This document shows positions 46,606-56,400 of a DNA stretch of 64,000 bases, in pieces (the first letter of the stretch is position 1; every line of letters begins with the position of its first letter). Source of the stretch: an uncultured Lachnospiraceae bacterium (GTDB lineage Bacteria > Bacillota > Clostridia > Lachnospirales > Lachnospiraceae); NCBI GenBank assembly GCA_934339135.1, contig CAKRHP010000001.1, positions 1-64,000 of the forward strand, read 5' to 3'. Under the pieces are notes generated by a model. That model was not told the origin of the DNA. It saw only the letters and a program-made list of their open reading frames with translations, and searched no databases. The position numbers and the translations under genes were made by a program.

Positions 46606-46634
46606 ATTATATCAAAGTACATGTCTTTCGTCAA
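46606..46634 (-). promoter_or_regulatory. Strong promoter of the rpmG-secE-nusG-rplK-rplA operon
   Basis: -35 TTGACG (46629-46634), 17-base spacer, perfect -10 TATAAT (46606-46611) on the minus strand. Confidence 0.88.
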
Positions 46635-46707
46635 GAGGTGAATTCTATTATTTATCTATTATTTTGCCGGTTGTCCGGCGGAGCATTTCTGCCCGGCGAA
46701 TCTGCGG

Positions 46708-46736
46708 TTGCCTATGTGGAAAGAATCCATTATGAT
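46708..46736 (+). promoter_or_regulatory. Promoter of the NusG domain II protein
   Basis: -35 TTGCCT (46708-46713), 17-base spacer, -10 TATGAT (46731-46736), 48 bases before the ATG. Confidence 0.6.
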
Positions 46737-46783
46737 GGAGGTATATCATCATAGATAATGAATTGTATATGAGGTGACCCATT

Positions 46784-47167
46784 ATGAAAAAACATAAATC
46801 TGTCAAAAATGACATCCTGCTCCTGATCCTTCTCCTGGTGATCGGACTCCTGATCCCTCTGGGGTATCAGCTTTTTCACCGTACAGCTGGAAATACCGTC
46901 ACTATTACCATCGACGGAAAGCTCTGGCATACGCTGCCTCTCTCCTCCGATACCACGATCGATATTCCGGGAGCCGGCGGCACCAATACCCTGCGCATAA
47001 AAAACGGGCAGGCCTCCATTACAGAGGCTGACTGCCCGGATAAGTTATGTGTTCATCAATCCTCCATTCGTCACAACGGAGAAAGTCTCGTCTGTCTCCC
47101 CCACAAGGTCATTGTCAAGGTAACTGCCAATGCTTCCACCGAGGATCTGGACGGAATTGCCAAATAG
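46784..47167 (+). CDS. Membrane-anchored NusG domain II protein
   Basis: A 127-residue protein with one N-terminal membrane segment (about residues 9-30) and an extracytoplasmic NusG_II-type domain: ITIDGKLWHTLPL, then the conserved ADCPDKLCVHQ and LVCLPHKVIVKV. The three conserved cysteines and two His could hold a metal or form a disulfide. Such proteins often accompany FMN/Rnf or extracytoplasmic redox systems; none is seen here. It faces away from the nusG operon. GAGGTGA precedes the ATG. Confidence 0.88.
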   Translation: MKKHKSVKNDILLLILLLVIGLLIPLGYQLFHRTAGNTVTITIDGKLWHTLPLSSDTTIDIPGAGGTNTLRIKNGQASITEADCPDKLCVHQSSIRHNGESLVCLPHKVIVKVTANASTEDLDGIAK

Positions 47168-47185
47168 CTCTGATGCTGTCATAAA

Positions 47186-48469
47186 TTAACAATAATAGTT
47201 AAACAGCATACCGCTATATAATGATGTAATGTATGCATATCCCTTGGGCGGCTTGCCATAATCAGGATAGGATACGATCTTCTTTTCGATATAATCCATC
47301 GGATTCAGCTTGACTTCCTCGTTTTTCCTGCGAAGTCGTCCGTTTAACGGAGAATCCTTTCCCACAAGCTTCTCCATATCTCCATCCACTGCCGCCTGTG
47401 CTGCCAAAGATTCATCCAGCTTCATCCTGCCCTTTTCATCAAAGGTGATCCCGCAGGATTCCAGCTCCGACGTATAAGGCTTTAATAAGTTCTGATATTC
47501 TCTGACCAGTTTCGAATTCTGTCCTGTCTCACTACTGTATGTACTGGTGCTGTCCACCAGCTTATTGTAAGACTTTACAATACCGTAAACGCCCCCGATG
47601 ATCTTGTCGCTGTCCGGAACATAGGATATCTGTGCCGCCTGATCTCCCGGCGCATACATGGACACCTCCAGGGATCTTCCCAGCACAAATGTATTGCTTA
47701 AGGTCTCTTTCGTCTCGCCGTTCCACTCAAAGGAAGCACTGGAAGGACTGGAAACCACTTTGTTCATATTATAATAAGAAACGATTCCTCTGCCGTCTCC
47801 GTTTTCTCCCACGCGGTCCATAAAGGAGAACAGATTTCCTCCATCCGGTGAACCGGTCATATTGGACTCAATGCGCATCATAATCTTGTCTGCGCTTCTG
47901 GATACCGGTGTAGCCGTGAGACCGATCCGTGCTTTGTTGATAAAATCACAAAGCCCCTCGATCACCTCTCTGTTGGTTGCATCCTTCCGTATATTGTACT
48001 GGAAATCATAACTGTCATCACAGACAGACACCCGGAAACGATATGTACCGGCAGAAAGACCTTTCCCTGTCATATAATACTCATTGCCTGCATTGACCTG
48101 TGTGGTTGCCAGACGGTTCACACGGATCAGCGGTTCCTCCGGAAGCTGGCTGTAGTCATCACTGACAATGCGGGTTCCAATCTGTGCCTCATCGGAGGAT
48201 ACTGCCTTTTTCTGTGCAAACACACTGTCCTGCGAATCCTCTGACAGCATAGAAAGCGTATTGCTGAAGGAGATCGCCGCTTCCTTGATGTTCAATGCAT
48301 ACTCCTGCTTTGCCTGAGACAGCCGCACCAGATATACCGGGGAGGACTGCGTCATCTTTACTATATTTTTCATAACGGAGCGCAGTTCAGATGACTTATG
48401 AGTATCATATTTGGTTGCAGGTTTCTGTGCATAGTTACCGACGAAGTAATTGTAAACATTATAATCCAT
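47186..48469 (-). CDS. FliD-like (flagellar hook-associated protein 2-like) protein
   Basis: A 427-residue protein without a signal peptide. The middle resembles flagellin/FliD inner domains (GLSAGTYRFRVSV, then FINKARIGLTATPV). The end resembles the FliD C-terminal domain: GIVKSYNKLVDSTSTYS, then ELESCGITFDEKGRMKLDES. The tail ends in an unusual Tyr/Cys stretch (FNYYC). The ATG chosen has AGGAG ten bases ahead. It shares the last domain with the protein at 43424-44005. True FliD caps flagella; without neighbouring flagellar genes this may be a filament-capping or secreted adhesin-like relative. Confidence 0.78.
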   Translation of the reverse strand: MDYNVYNYFVGNYAQKPATKYDTHKSSELRSVMKNIVKMTQSSPVYLVRLSQAKQEYALNIKEAAISFSNTLSMLSEDSQDSVFAQKKAVSSDEAQIGTRIVSDDYSQLPEEPLIRVNRLATTQVNAGNEYYMTGKGLSAGTYRFRVSVCDDSYDFQYNIRKDATNREVIEGLCDFINKARIGLTATPVSRSADKIMMRIESNMTGSPDGGNLFSFMDRVGENGDGRGIVSYYNMNKVVSSPSSASFEWNGETKETLSNTFVLGRSLEVSMYAPGDQAAQISYVPDSDKIIGGVYGIVKSYNKLVDSTSTYSSETGQNSKLVREYQNLLKPYTSELESCGITFDEKGRMKLDESLAAQAAVDGDMEKLVGKDSPLNGRLRRKNEEVKLNPMDYIEKKIVSYPDYGKPPKGYAYITSLYSGMLFNYYC

Positions 48470-48521
48470 CCAAACCACTCTCCTTTACTAAATTATCAAA
48501 CCACTGTGTCAACAGCACAAC

Positions 48522-49970
48522 TTATTTTACAATTGGTGCATAACGGATGCGGATCGTTGGCAGTGCCTTTAACTCCGTATAATAATTGGTCTGCCAGTCC
48601 TCTCCCTGAGAAGGATCATTCTCTCCGCTGGCAGGCGGTGCAAAGATCTTTAACTCCATATCTGCGGCAGCACCGAGACGATTCTTGAAGAATGCGCTCA
48701 TCATATCCACACATTTAACACCGGGAGCCTTGTAGAACCACTGACCATTGAGCTCCAGCATCAGGTTCATATCTACGGTATCCTCATCGAAATATGCCTC
48801 ACAGAATACCGGATCACTGTCAAAATGAAGCGGAACCGCTACACCGTCTGCATCCTCAGAACCACCCCAGCGAAGAGTTGCAGGAAGTGCAAGCTCCTCT
48901 CCCGTCTCCATGGACGGCTGGAAAAAGTCATCATGGATGATCTCACGATAAGTATCCATCAATGGCTGCTCAATACCAACCTCAGCGTTGTTTGGATCCT
49001 CAATCTCCAGACCGAGACGTCCTCTGTCACGGAACTGGTACAGCGTGAATCCGGAAAGCCATTTCTCCTTGTCTGCCTTGAGCATCTCACAGAAGGACTT
49101 CAGCATATCCGCCTGATCATATGGTCCTGTGACATCTCCATCCGAATTGAACTCAGAAAGCACCATTGGCTTTTTGGTTCCGCCATTAACAAAGGTATAA
49201 CGCTCATAGCTCTTCTTGGCTAATGTATAAATGTCCTCTACCTTACTGCGGGAGAAGGTATCTCCACCTTCCTCAGCCACATCATACGGCCATCCCCAGT
49301 GAAGAGACATATAACGGTCAACAGATACGATATCCGCAGCTCTGGAAGCCTCTGCAAAGATATCCTCCATCTCCATCTTCTCATCATCTACGCTCTTGCA
49401 GCCGTCCAGACAGATGATCGTCTTTACATTCGGAGCCTCTTCACGGATAATCTCGCTGGCATGTGCAAAGAATGCAGCAACCTCCTCATAGCTGGCACGC
49501 TTGTTGAAGGAGAACCAGTTACCCGTTGCCTCATGGTTGATACGAAGCTGTACACGTCCAAAGGTGCGAAGATCCTGACCGATCGCTCTCAAATGCTCAT
49601 CGGAAACCTTCGGATCAATGGTCATAGTCAGAAGAACATCCTGACCATGACGGCGTACGTCGCGCATGCATGTAAAAGGCTCATCATCACGGGTACCATT
49701 GAGTCCGCCCTTATATGTAAAATAATCGTCATATGGGAAATCCCATGCAAACTGAACAGAAGGATCTGCATGAACCACACTGGCACGTCCCGGCCATCCC
49801 TCATCATTTGGATAGTAGCAGTACATCAGGTTGATTGCTCTGTGAGGTCTGCCTAACTTCTGCAGGATATAGTCCTGATCAACATACTCTCCTCTCTCAC
49901 TACCGTCTCCCAGATCAACAGCACACTGTGCCGGTCCCATATGAAGGGACTTTACTTTCAAATCACTCAT
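48522..49970 (-). CDS. Cytosolic clan GH-A-type glycoside hydrolase, possibly GH26-like
   Basis: A 482-residue enzyme with no signal peptide. The first ~340 residues look like a TIM barrel with an acid/base Glu 147 in RINHEATGNWFSF (as in the HExxxxWFW pattern of GH26) and a probable nucleophile Glu 273 in PMVLSEFNSDGD. The substrate may be an imported mannan- or glucan-like oligosaccharide. The last ~110 residues form a separate domain (MNLMLELNGQWFYK...). The family is uncertain; it could be a distant GH5, GH39 or unclassified clan A member. A promoter-like TTGTTT-18-TATAAT lies at 50034-50063. The start ATG has AAAGG 12 bases ahead. Confidence 0.65.
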   Translation of the reverse strand: MSDLKVKSLHMGPAQCAVDLGDGSERGEYVDQDYILQKLGRPHRAINLMYCYYPNDEGWPGRASVVHADPSVQFAWDFPYDDYFTYKGGLNGTRDDEPFTCMRDVRRHGQDVLLTMTIDPKVSDEHLRAIGQDLRTFGRVQLRINHEATGNWFSFNKRASYEEVAAFFAHASEIIREEAPNVKTIICLDGCKSVDDEKMEMEDIFAEASRAADIVSVDRYMSLHWGWPYDVAEEGGDTFSRSKVEDIYTLAKKSYERYTFVNGGTKKPMVLSEFNSDGDVTGPYDQADMLKSFCEMLKADKEKWLSGFTLYQFRDRGRLGLEIEDPNNAEVGIEQPLMDTYREIIHDDFFQPSMETGEELALPATLRWGGSEDADGVAVPLHFDSDPVFCEAYFDEDTVDMNLMLELNGQWFYKAPGVKCVDMMSAFFKNRLGAAADMELKIFAPPASGENDPSQGEDWQTNYYTELKALPTIRIRYAPIVK

Positions 49971-50033
49971 TATAATACCGTACCTTTCTAACACCTGCCC
50001 TGAGACAGATTGTATTTTCTCATTTCATTAAAA

Positions 50034-50063
50034 ATTATACAAATAATGGAGTTTATGAAACAA
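50034..50063 (-). promoter_or_regulatory. Probable promoter of the cytosolic glycosidase
   Basis: Minus-strand -10 TATAAT (50034-50039) and weak -35 TTGTTT (50058-50063) at 18 bases, 64 bases before the ATG. Confidence 0.45.
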
Positions 50064-50125
50064 CCCCATTATCCATTATATTATATTAAAAGAAATGCCT
50101 TTGTGCAACCGATAAATCAAGGTTT

Positions 50126-50260
50126 TCATGCCTTTTCCAGTTTTTTATTAAAATCTTCCAACGGCACCGGCTTTGCATAATAAAATCCCTGTGCAATATC
50201 ACAGCCACAATCCGATAAAAACTCCGCCTGATCCTTTGTCTCAGCCCCCTCTGCCGCGAA
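50126..50260 (-). pseudogene. C-terminal remnant of an EAL-domain gene
   Basis: On the minus strand 45 codons read as the end of an EAL phosphodiesterase: FAAEGAETKDQAEFLSDCGC continuing DIAQGFYYAKPVPLEDF and a normal stop. AEGAET matches the xEGVET loop and GCDIAQGFYYAKP the GCDxxQGYxFxKP motif. Nothing of the domain is found upstream, where the sequence turns A/T-rich (50261-50310). The rest of the gene has been deleted. It is not the end of either EAL gene at 8513-12339, whose sequences differ here. Confidence 0.85.
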
Positions 50261-50331
50261 GGAAATATATGATTAATTATATCATTTATTGTAATAAAAT
50301 GCTATGCCTGTTGATGGAAATTTTCTTTCAC

Positions 50332-50373
50332 AAAAAAATGACATAGTCTTTCCGTCTCTTGAAAAACTATGCC
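50332..50373 (-). terminator. Terminator after the giant secreted protein gene
   Basis: Minus-strand stem GGCATAGT/ACTATGTC with an 18-base loop followed by seven T, about 40 bases past the stop. Confidence 0.7.
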
Positions 50374-50413
50374 ACTTTTCCTTTTGGAATAAGGTCTTAT
50401 GCGTTATGACCAA

Positions 50414-53400
50414 TTACTTCCTGATCGTTACTTTTTTCACTTTGCTATAAGAGCCGTACACGATCCTGCCATTTGTGTCGATCCGGTATGCACATACACG
50501 AATATAATACGTTTTCTTTTTCTTAAGCTTTCGGATAGTCAGCTTATTCTTCTTCGTAAGCTTTCTTCCCGCTTTCTTAAATTTTTTGTTTGTACCATAT
50601 TGCACAAGGTATCCTTCCGCACCCTTCACTGCTTTGATCTGAATCACCAATTTTCCGGATGCCTTGTTCTTTACGGAACCAAGCGCTGCTTTTCCAACGG
50701 AAAGACCGTCGGAAGACGTCATGGTATCTTTCACAGGTTTAGCTGTTGTCCTGGTGTTTGGTGTTTTCGTCGGCTTGGCAGACGGGGTCGCTGTCGCTTT
50801 TGTTCCCGGTGTCTTTGTCGGCTTGGCAGACGGGATTACTGTCGGTCTCGCCCCCGGTGTTTTCGTCGGCTTGGCAGACGGGATTACTGTCGGACTCGCC
50901 CCCGGTGTTTTCGTCGGCTTGGCAGACGGGATTACTGTCGGACTCGCCCCCGGTGTTTTCGTCGGCTCGGCAGACGGGGTTACCGTCGGGCTCGGTCCCG
51001 GTGTTTTTACCGGCTTTTCACTTGGCTTTTCTGTCGGATCTGATACCGGTGTTTTCGTCGGCTCCGGTGTCGCTGTCGGTTCCGCATCCGGCTCCGGCGT
51101 CGGATCAATATTTGGAGTTTCTTCCCCATCCATTTCCTGCTCATCATATGTTACCTCTGCCGAAGCGTCCATGCCGATCTCATAGGTTTTATATTCCTCG
51201 CCATCCAACACAACATTGATCTTCCTGGAATCCGTACCATTGGATATGATAATACTCTTCTCCACCGGTGTCTCATATTGATTGTTCACCCGCAGTGCCG
51301 TGATCGTTCCATCCTCTACTGCCGCAGTGTATGTCAATTGTGTATCATACTGCTTGGAAGGCTTCACAATACTAAACACAGCCGAATTGTCCAACAGATT
51401 CAACTCATCCATCTGCCCCTCTCCGGTATAGGCCACTGCCTTCAGGGATACCGATACGTTATCGGATTCACTGTCAAATTCCGGCTTGTATCCAAACTGT
51501 AAAATATACTCACCACGATTAATCGCTTCCATGGCATCGCCGCCCCGGATCACAATCTGTTTCTTATCTGCGTCAAAGGAAGCAGACTCCGTAACCGGCC
51601 GCACCGTTAATGCCTCCTGATCTGCGGATGTCAGATCCAGACGGATCGTATCATCTGCTGCGAGTGCCTTCGTTCCGGCATTGCTTACAACAGTTTGTAC
51701 AATACGTTCTCCTCCGGATAATACCTCTGTCACTTCCGGACTTCCTACAACAATATCTGCTCCAAGCAAAGTCAGTCGTGCCTCCGCCTTTGCACCATTG
51801 TCGGCAACAAGGTCAAAGTTCTCGTTTTTCAGGGTGTCACCAAGAGTATAACAAAAGCTTACCTGACCCCGTTCTCCGCTTTCCAGATGGATCGGAAGTT
51901 CCGATGCCACCGTAGTAGTTCCCTGTTTTACCGTTACATTATCCATCGCCTTCCGGCCTGCATTGACGAAGGATAATGTTACATTGATGGTACTGTTTTT
52001 CTCAACATTTTGACCAAATGTGTCAGCTGATACCTCCTCAATTGCATCCGTGATCTGTTTCCGGCTGCTGATCAGCCGTACCGGTTTCTCCTCGTCCTGC
52101 GTCTGGGCAAACGGTGTATCCTCCTGCGTATCCTCCGTCTTGTCAACCGCCTGTGCGCAGGCAACCGCGGTGAATTTATCTCCATCTACTGCCACGCTGC
52201 TTCCCGTCAGCATTTCTTCTGCAGCCGCTACACTGTTCAGCGCATATTTCATGGACAGCTTTCCGGCCTGCGGATTCATATATTTCACGTAAGTATGCAT
52301 GGCAGAATCTTCACCGGCTGCCTGCCAGCAAACGGCACTGTCTTTCACCGTGCTGCCTCCTCTGGCAAAATCAAAATTCTCAGAAACTTCTCTGGAATCA
52401 TCTTTCATAGAAATATCATTTGCACTGCCATCCTTCTGATAGCCCTGTACAACCAGATAGGAATCCGTCAGCTCATCCTTTTCGTATTCAGACTGTTTCC
52501 ACGCTGCAAGGAAACTGCCTCCCTGATCACTCACATACTTCACGCGAGGCTGGGTCTCTCCTGCATTATTGCAGGTGATCCGGTTTACACTCTTCTGTAT
52601 CCCATCCTCGATCATATAAGAATAAAGCTCTCTCTCCTGCACCTTTTCACTGGTTCCCATGGCCGCTAATACCATTGCCGTGCCATCATCCCCCAGTGCC
52701 ACATCATACGCCTGTACTCCCTTAATCTCACCACGCTCTAAATATGCCGGGGTACTCCACGCATTTCCGTCGTAATAGCTGTAACACAGTTTCTTCTCGC
52801 CCATCGCATCCTTCTGAAGGGTCTCTGCATCAACCCCCGCAAGGTCATAAGAATCACTCTGCCATACCACGATTGCTTTTCCATCTCTCACAGCCACTTC
52901 CGGTGCCATATCCGCAACCTTATTGTTTGTAAGACATGTGTGCTTTCCGTTGACATACACATGGATCTCGGATGAATTGAAGGTGTCATTTAACTCCTTG
53001 TTATCCACCGATCCATCAGACATCATATCCGGATCATAATCTACGGAATCAAATGTCAGAACGTTTAAATCTCCATCCGCCGCATAATCTACGGAATTTA
53101 TAGTTTCATTTTTCCCTTCTGTTCTCCATGAGGTCAGCTCCTCCGGCTTCGTCCAGTTGCTGCCGGATTTCGTACTGACTGCCGGATTGATGCTTGTAAG
53201 GTCATCCAATGTATCCGAATATGCAAGTCCCATGCTGTCCGCATCCTCTGCAAGTACCGGAGTAATATCCGGATCAATATACTGCGTCCAGTCGATTCCC
53301 CGTTTCTTCATAGAAGAATACTGCACCACCTTACTGGTGCTCACGCTGTTCATATTGGCAAAATCAAGAAGATTCGGTCTCCCGGACGGGAATTTTGCCC

Positions 53401-56400
53401 AATCCTGATAGGTTTTGGCTTTACTGAAGCCGGTTCCGCAGATTCTCTTTTTATAGCGGACGATCAGTCCTTTGTACTCAAAGTTAAGTGCAATATCACC
53501 TGTAAAATTCAGACAGCCGCCATAATAGGTCTTTGTCTGATCCAGATCCTTAAAGGTAATGATACGGTTATCATAACCGACCGATAACTGCCCCTCCGGC
53601 CCGAACTTCAGCTTCACGATCTTTCCATCAAAACCGATACCGCCGCTGGCGCATACATACCCCTGCACTCCAACGATAATATCTGTCACAAAATCATACT
53701 CGCTTGTAATGGTAAGATTGCTGGACTGGAAGTTCATTCCGACAAACTTATCATGATATGCATTCTTTCCACTCAGGAGTGCATCAACACTTACCGAACA
53801 TCCCACTTTAATTCCATAATAGATTGGAACAAAACCGACCACCGTATTATTATTAAATCCAAATTCATATCCAAGGGATCCGGCAATGCCGCCACCGGTA
53901 TAGGTTAACACCCATTTCCCATTGATATAGTCCGCCGTACCAAATGCATAACCGGATATCTTCTTGGTGACATTATTGTCGCGAAGATCGTTGATCGTGT
54001 CCGTTACAACCGAAACCACATGATTTTCATCCAGTCCTGCTGTTCCGATTGCGATCATAAAGGTTTTCTTCATCGGATCTTTTGTGTCCTGATATGCAAT
54101 CTTCATTGGCAATACCTTTGGAAGATCAAAAGAGAAATTACGGTTAATAATCTCCCCTGCTGAGATTGTCGGGGTCTGCACCGAACCACAAAAATTCATC
54201 TCTGTCGGTTTCGCCGGTGTTCCTATATTTGAAACATTGCTCACGGTAAATCCACCCGGCATATCCATAAGTAATGCTCCACTTGCTGCCTTTACCTGAA
54301 ACTGTGGTGTATACTGTCCGGTCTTTGTATTTTTCGTATTGACCTCAAATACCGTTTTCACCCATTCATATTTCATTCCTTCGACCGAGGCATCTGTCTC
54401 AGAAACCGGCTGGATCTCTTTCCCGTTGATCGTCATTGTCAGCGAATGCTTCTGTGATGCCTTAGAATACACATAAATGGTTTTTTTGGCACCTTTATTC
54501 AGAACAAAATTTCGTATAGGTGCACCACCCACATCTTTGATCATCAGAGCGCAGTCTGTATTGACTAAAGTTGCCGATGCTTTCATCATAACCGTTGTTC
54601 CCGTATTTTTCTGAACGCCGCCCCGATAGACCGGATAGCGTACAAGCTGCGCCGCGAACGAATCGTCGTCTGACGCAATCTCCGTCACAACATCTGCATC
54701 GGTAAGCTCTGACACACCACTGTAATCTAATGCGATTGTTTGAGCCTCTACTGCCTTGTCTCTTTTGATCGTTTTGGACACACTGGAGATCACATTTCCC
54801 TCCAGATCAACAATAAATGACCGGATCAATATATTTGTATTTTTGACCTTTCGAAACGAATCGGTCAATGTCAAATTCTGCCGGTATCTGGAAGACACCT
54901 CATAATTATTGATAGGATACGCTCCTGTTCCCTCGCCGCTTTCCATATCTGTAAGAGGTACCGTCAACTGACATGTGCCACAGGTCACACCAATCTCGAC
55001 ATCCGTTGAAGATGGTTTCCAGACGATCGCATCTCCGTTGGAAAGCTGTTTTACTTTTTCTGCTGCACTGTTCGAAACATCCCAGGTAACTTTCTTATCC
55101 GATTCCGTTTTTGCCTCAAAGCTTGCTTTATCACTATCTGACAAATAAGACTTATAATTATCTGAGCTTATCGGTCTGATAATATAAAGCTGGTCCTTGA
55201 GGGTCTTAACATAAACACTGATCCGGTATATCTGGCCACTTGTTTCATCCGTTACGGTCATATATGCAAAACCGTCCGTCTTGCCGGTCATAGTAACCTT
55301 AGACCCCTCCACGGAGCACTCGAGAATACTCTCATCCGAAGACTTAACGCTAAATACGTCCTCCTCGCCTGCACCGCCTTTAATATCCATATAACGGGTC
55401 ATGACTGCCTGATTCAGCACACTGTAAAACGCATCGGCATCATCCGCCGCCTCCAAGGCATCTGAGATCAACGTCTCATTGGAGAGTGTGTATACCTTCG
55501 GAAGCACTGTTCCATTCTCTTCCAGAGAAAGCGGTGATCTGTCTGTCTTCTCCCAGATCGCATACATCGTCAGAGACTGCTCTCCTTCATAACGTGCGCC
55601 GGAAGCATACATCTTGCCGGAGCCATCCTTCCTGGTGTTCCATCCAACAAAGGTGTAACCGCTTCTCTGCGGCTCCTCCATTGTAAGCACAGAATGATAC
55701 AGATCCTCTTTCCGCTGTGTATCCGGCATTCCGGATACTTCATCTGTCGTATTGGCATTATAATTCAGGGCATATTCTCCCTCTAACATTTCCATATCTG
55801 AAAATGTATCCACCGAATCCATCACATCTGCAGTGATCCCATTTGTAACAGCACCGGACCACGCAATATAATCACCCTTTTTGTAACCACGGTTACAGGA
55901 AATATAATATCCAAAGCCATTCTTGCTGACAAACTGTACACCGTTTTCATCATACTTCGTAACCTTTCCCTGACAGATCAGTCCCTCAATGCCATTCTTA
56001 TAGGTCGCTTTCATATACTTTTGGCCACTTGTTGTCAAACACACATTCCCAGAATCACCGACTTTAGAGTAAGCCGGCAAATTTTCAGATGTACCGGCCA
56101 CCACAGGTGTTCCGTCCTTTTCAAACATGAATAACGCAAACGGATACGAAGAATCTCCGCTGTACCGGAATGCAAAATACCGGTCCGTGACCTGTGCTTC
56201 CTTGTACTGATGCCCTGTGGACGCATTCGCTGTTCCCCAGGATGCATCATATGGAAGCCCATTGATCCGATTCGCTGATGTGACATTGTCAAAGAACTGA
56301 TCTTTCCCAAGTTTCACGCGGAAAAGACCGGATTCATAATAGCGTTCCCACACAGCATACAGGGTAAGAACACTGTCTTTTGTATAAACGCCACCCGCCT

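Noticed and set aside
46560..46754. 64-residue plus-strand frame before the NusG domain II gene
   Set aside because: It crosses two promoters on both strands and has no ribosome site.
50664..51185. Plus-strand Gly/Val-rich frame opposite the giant protein linker
   Set aside because: It is the antisense reading of the 48-base Thr/Pro repeat, whose regular codons keep all frames open.
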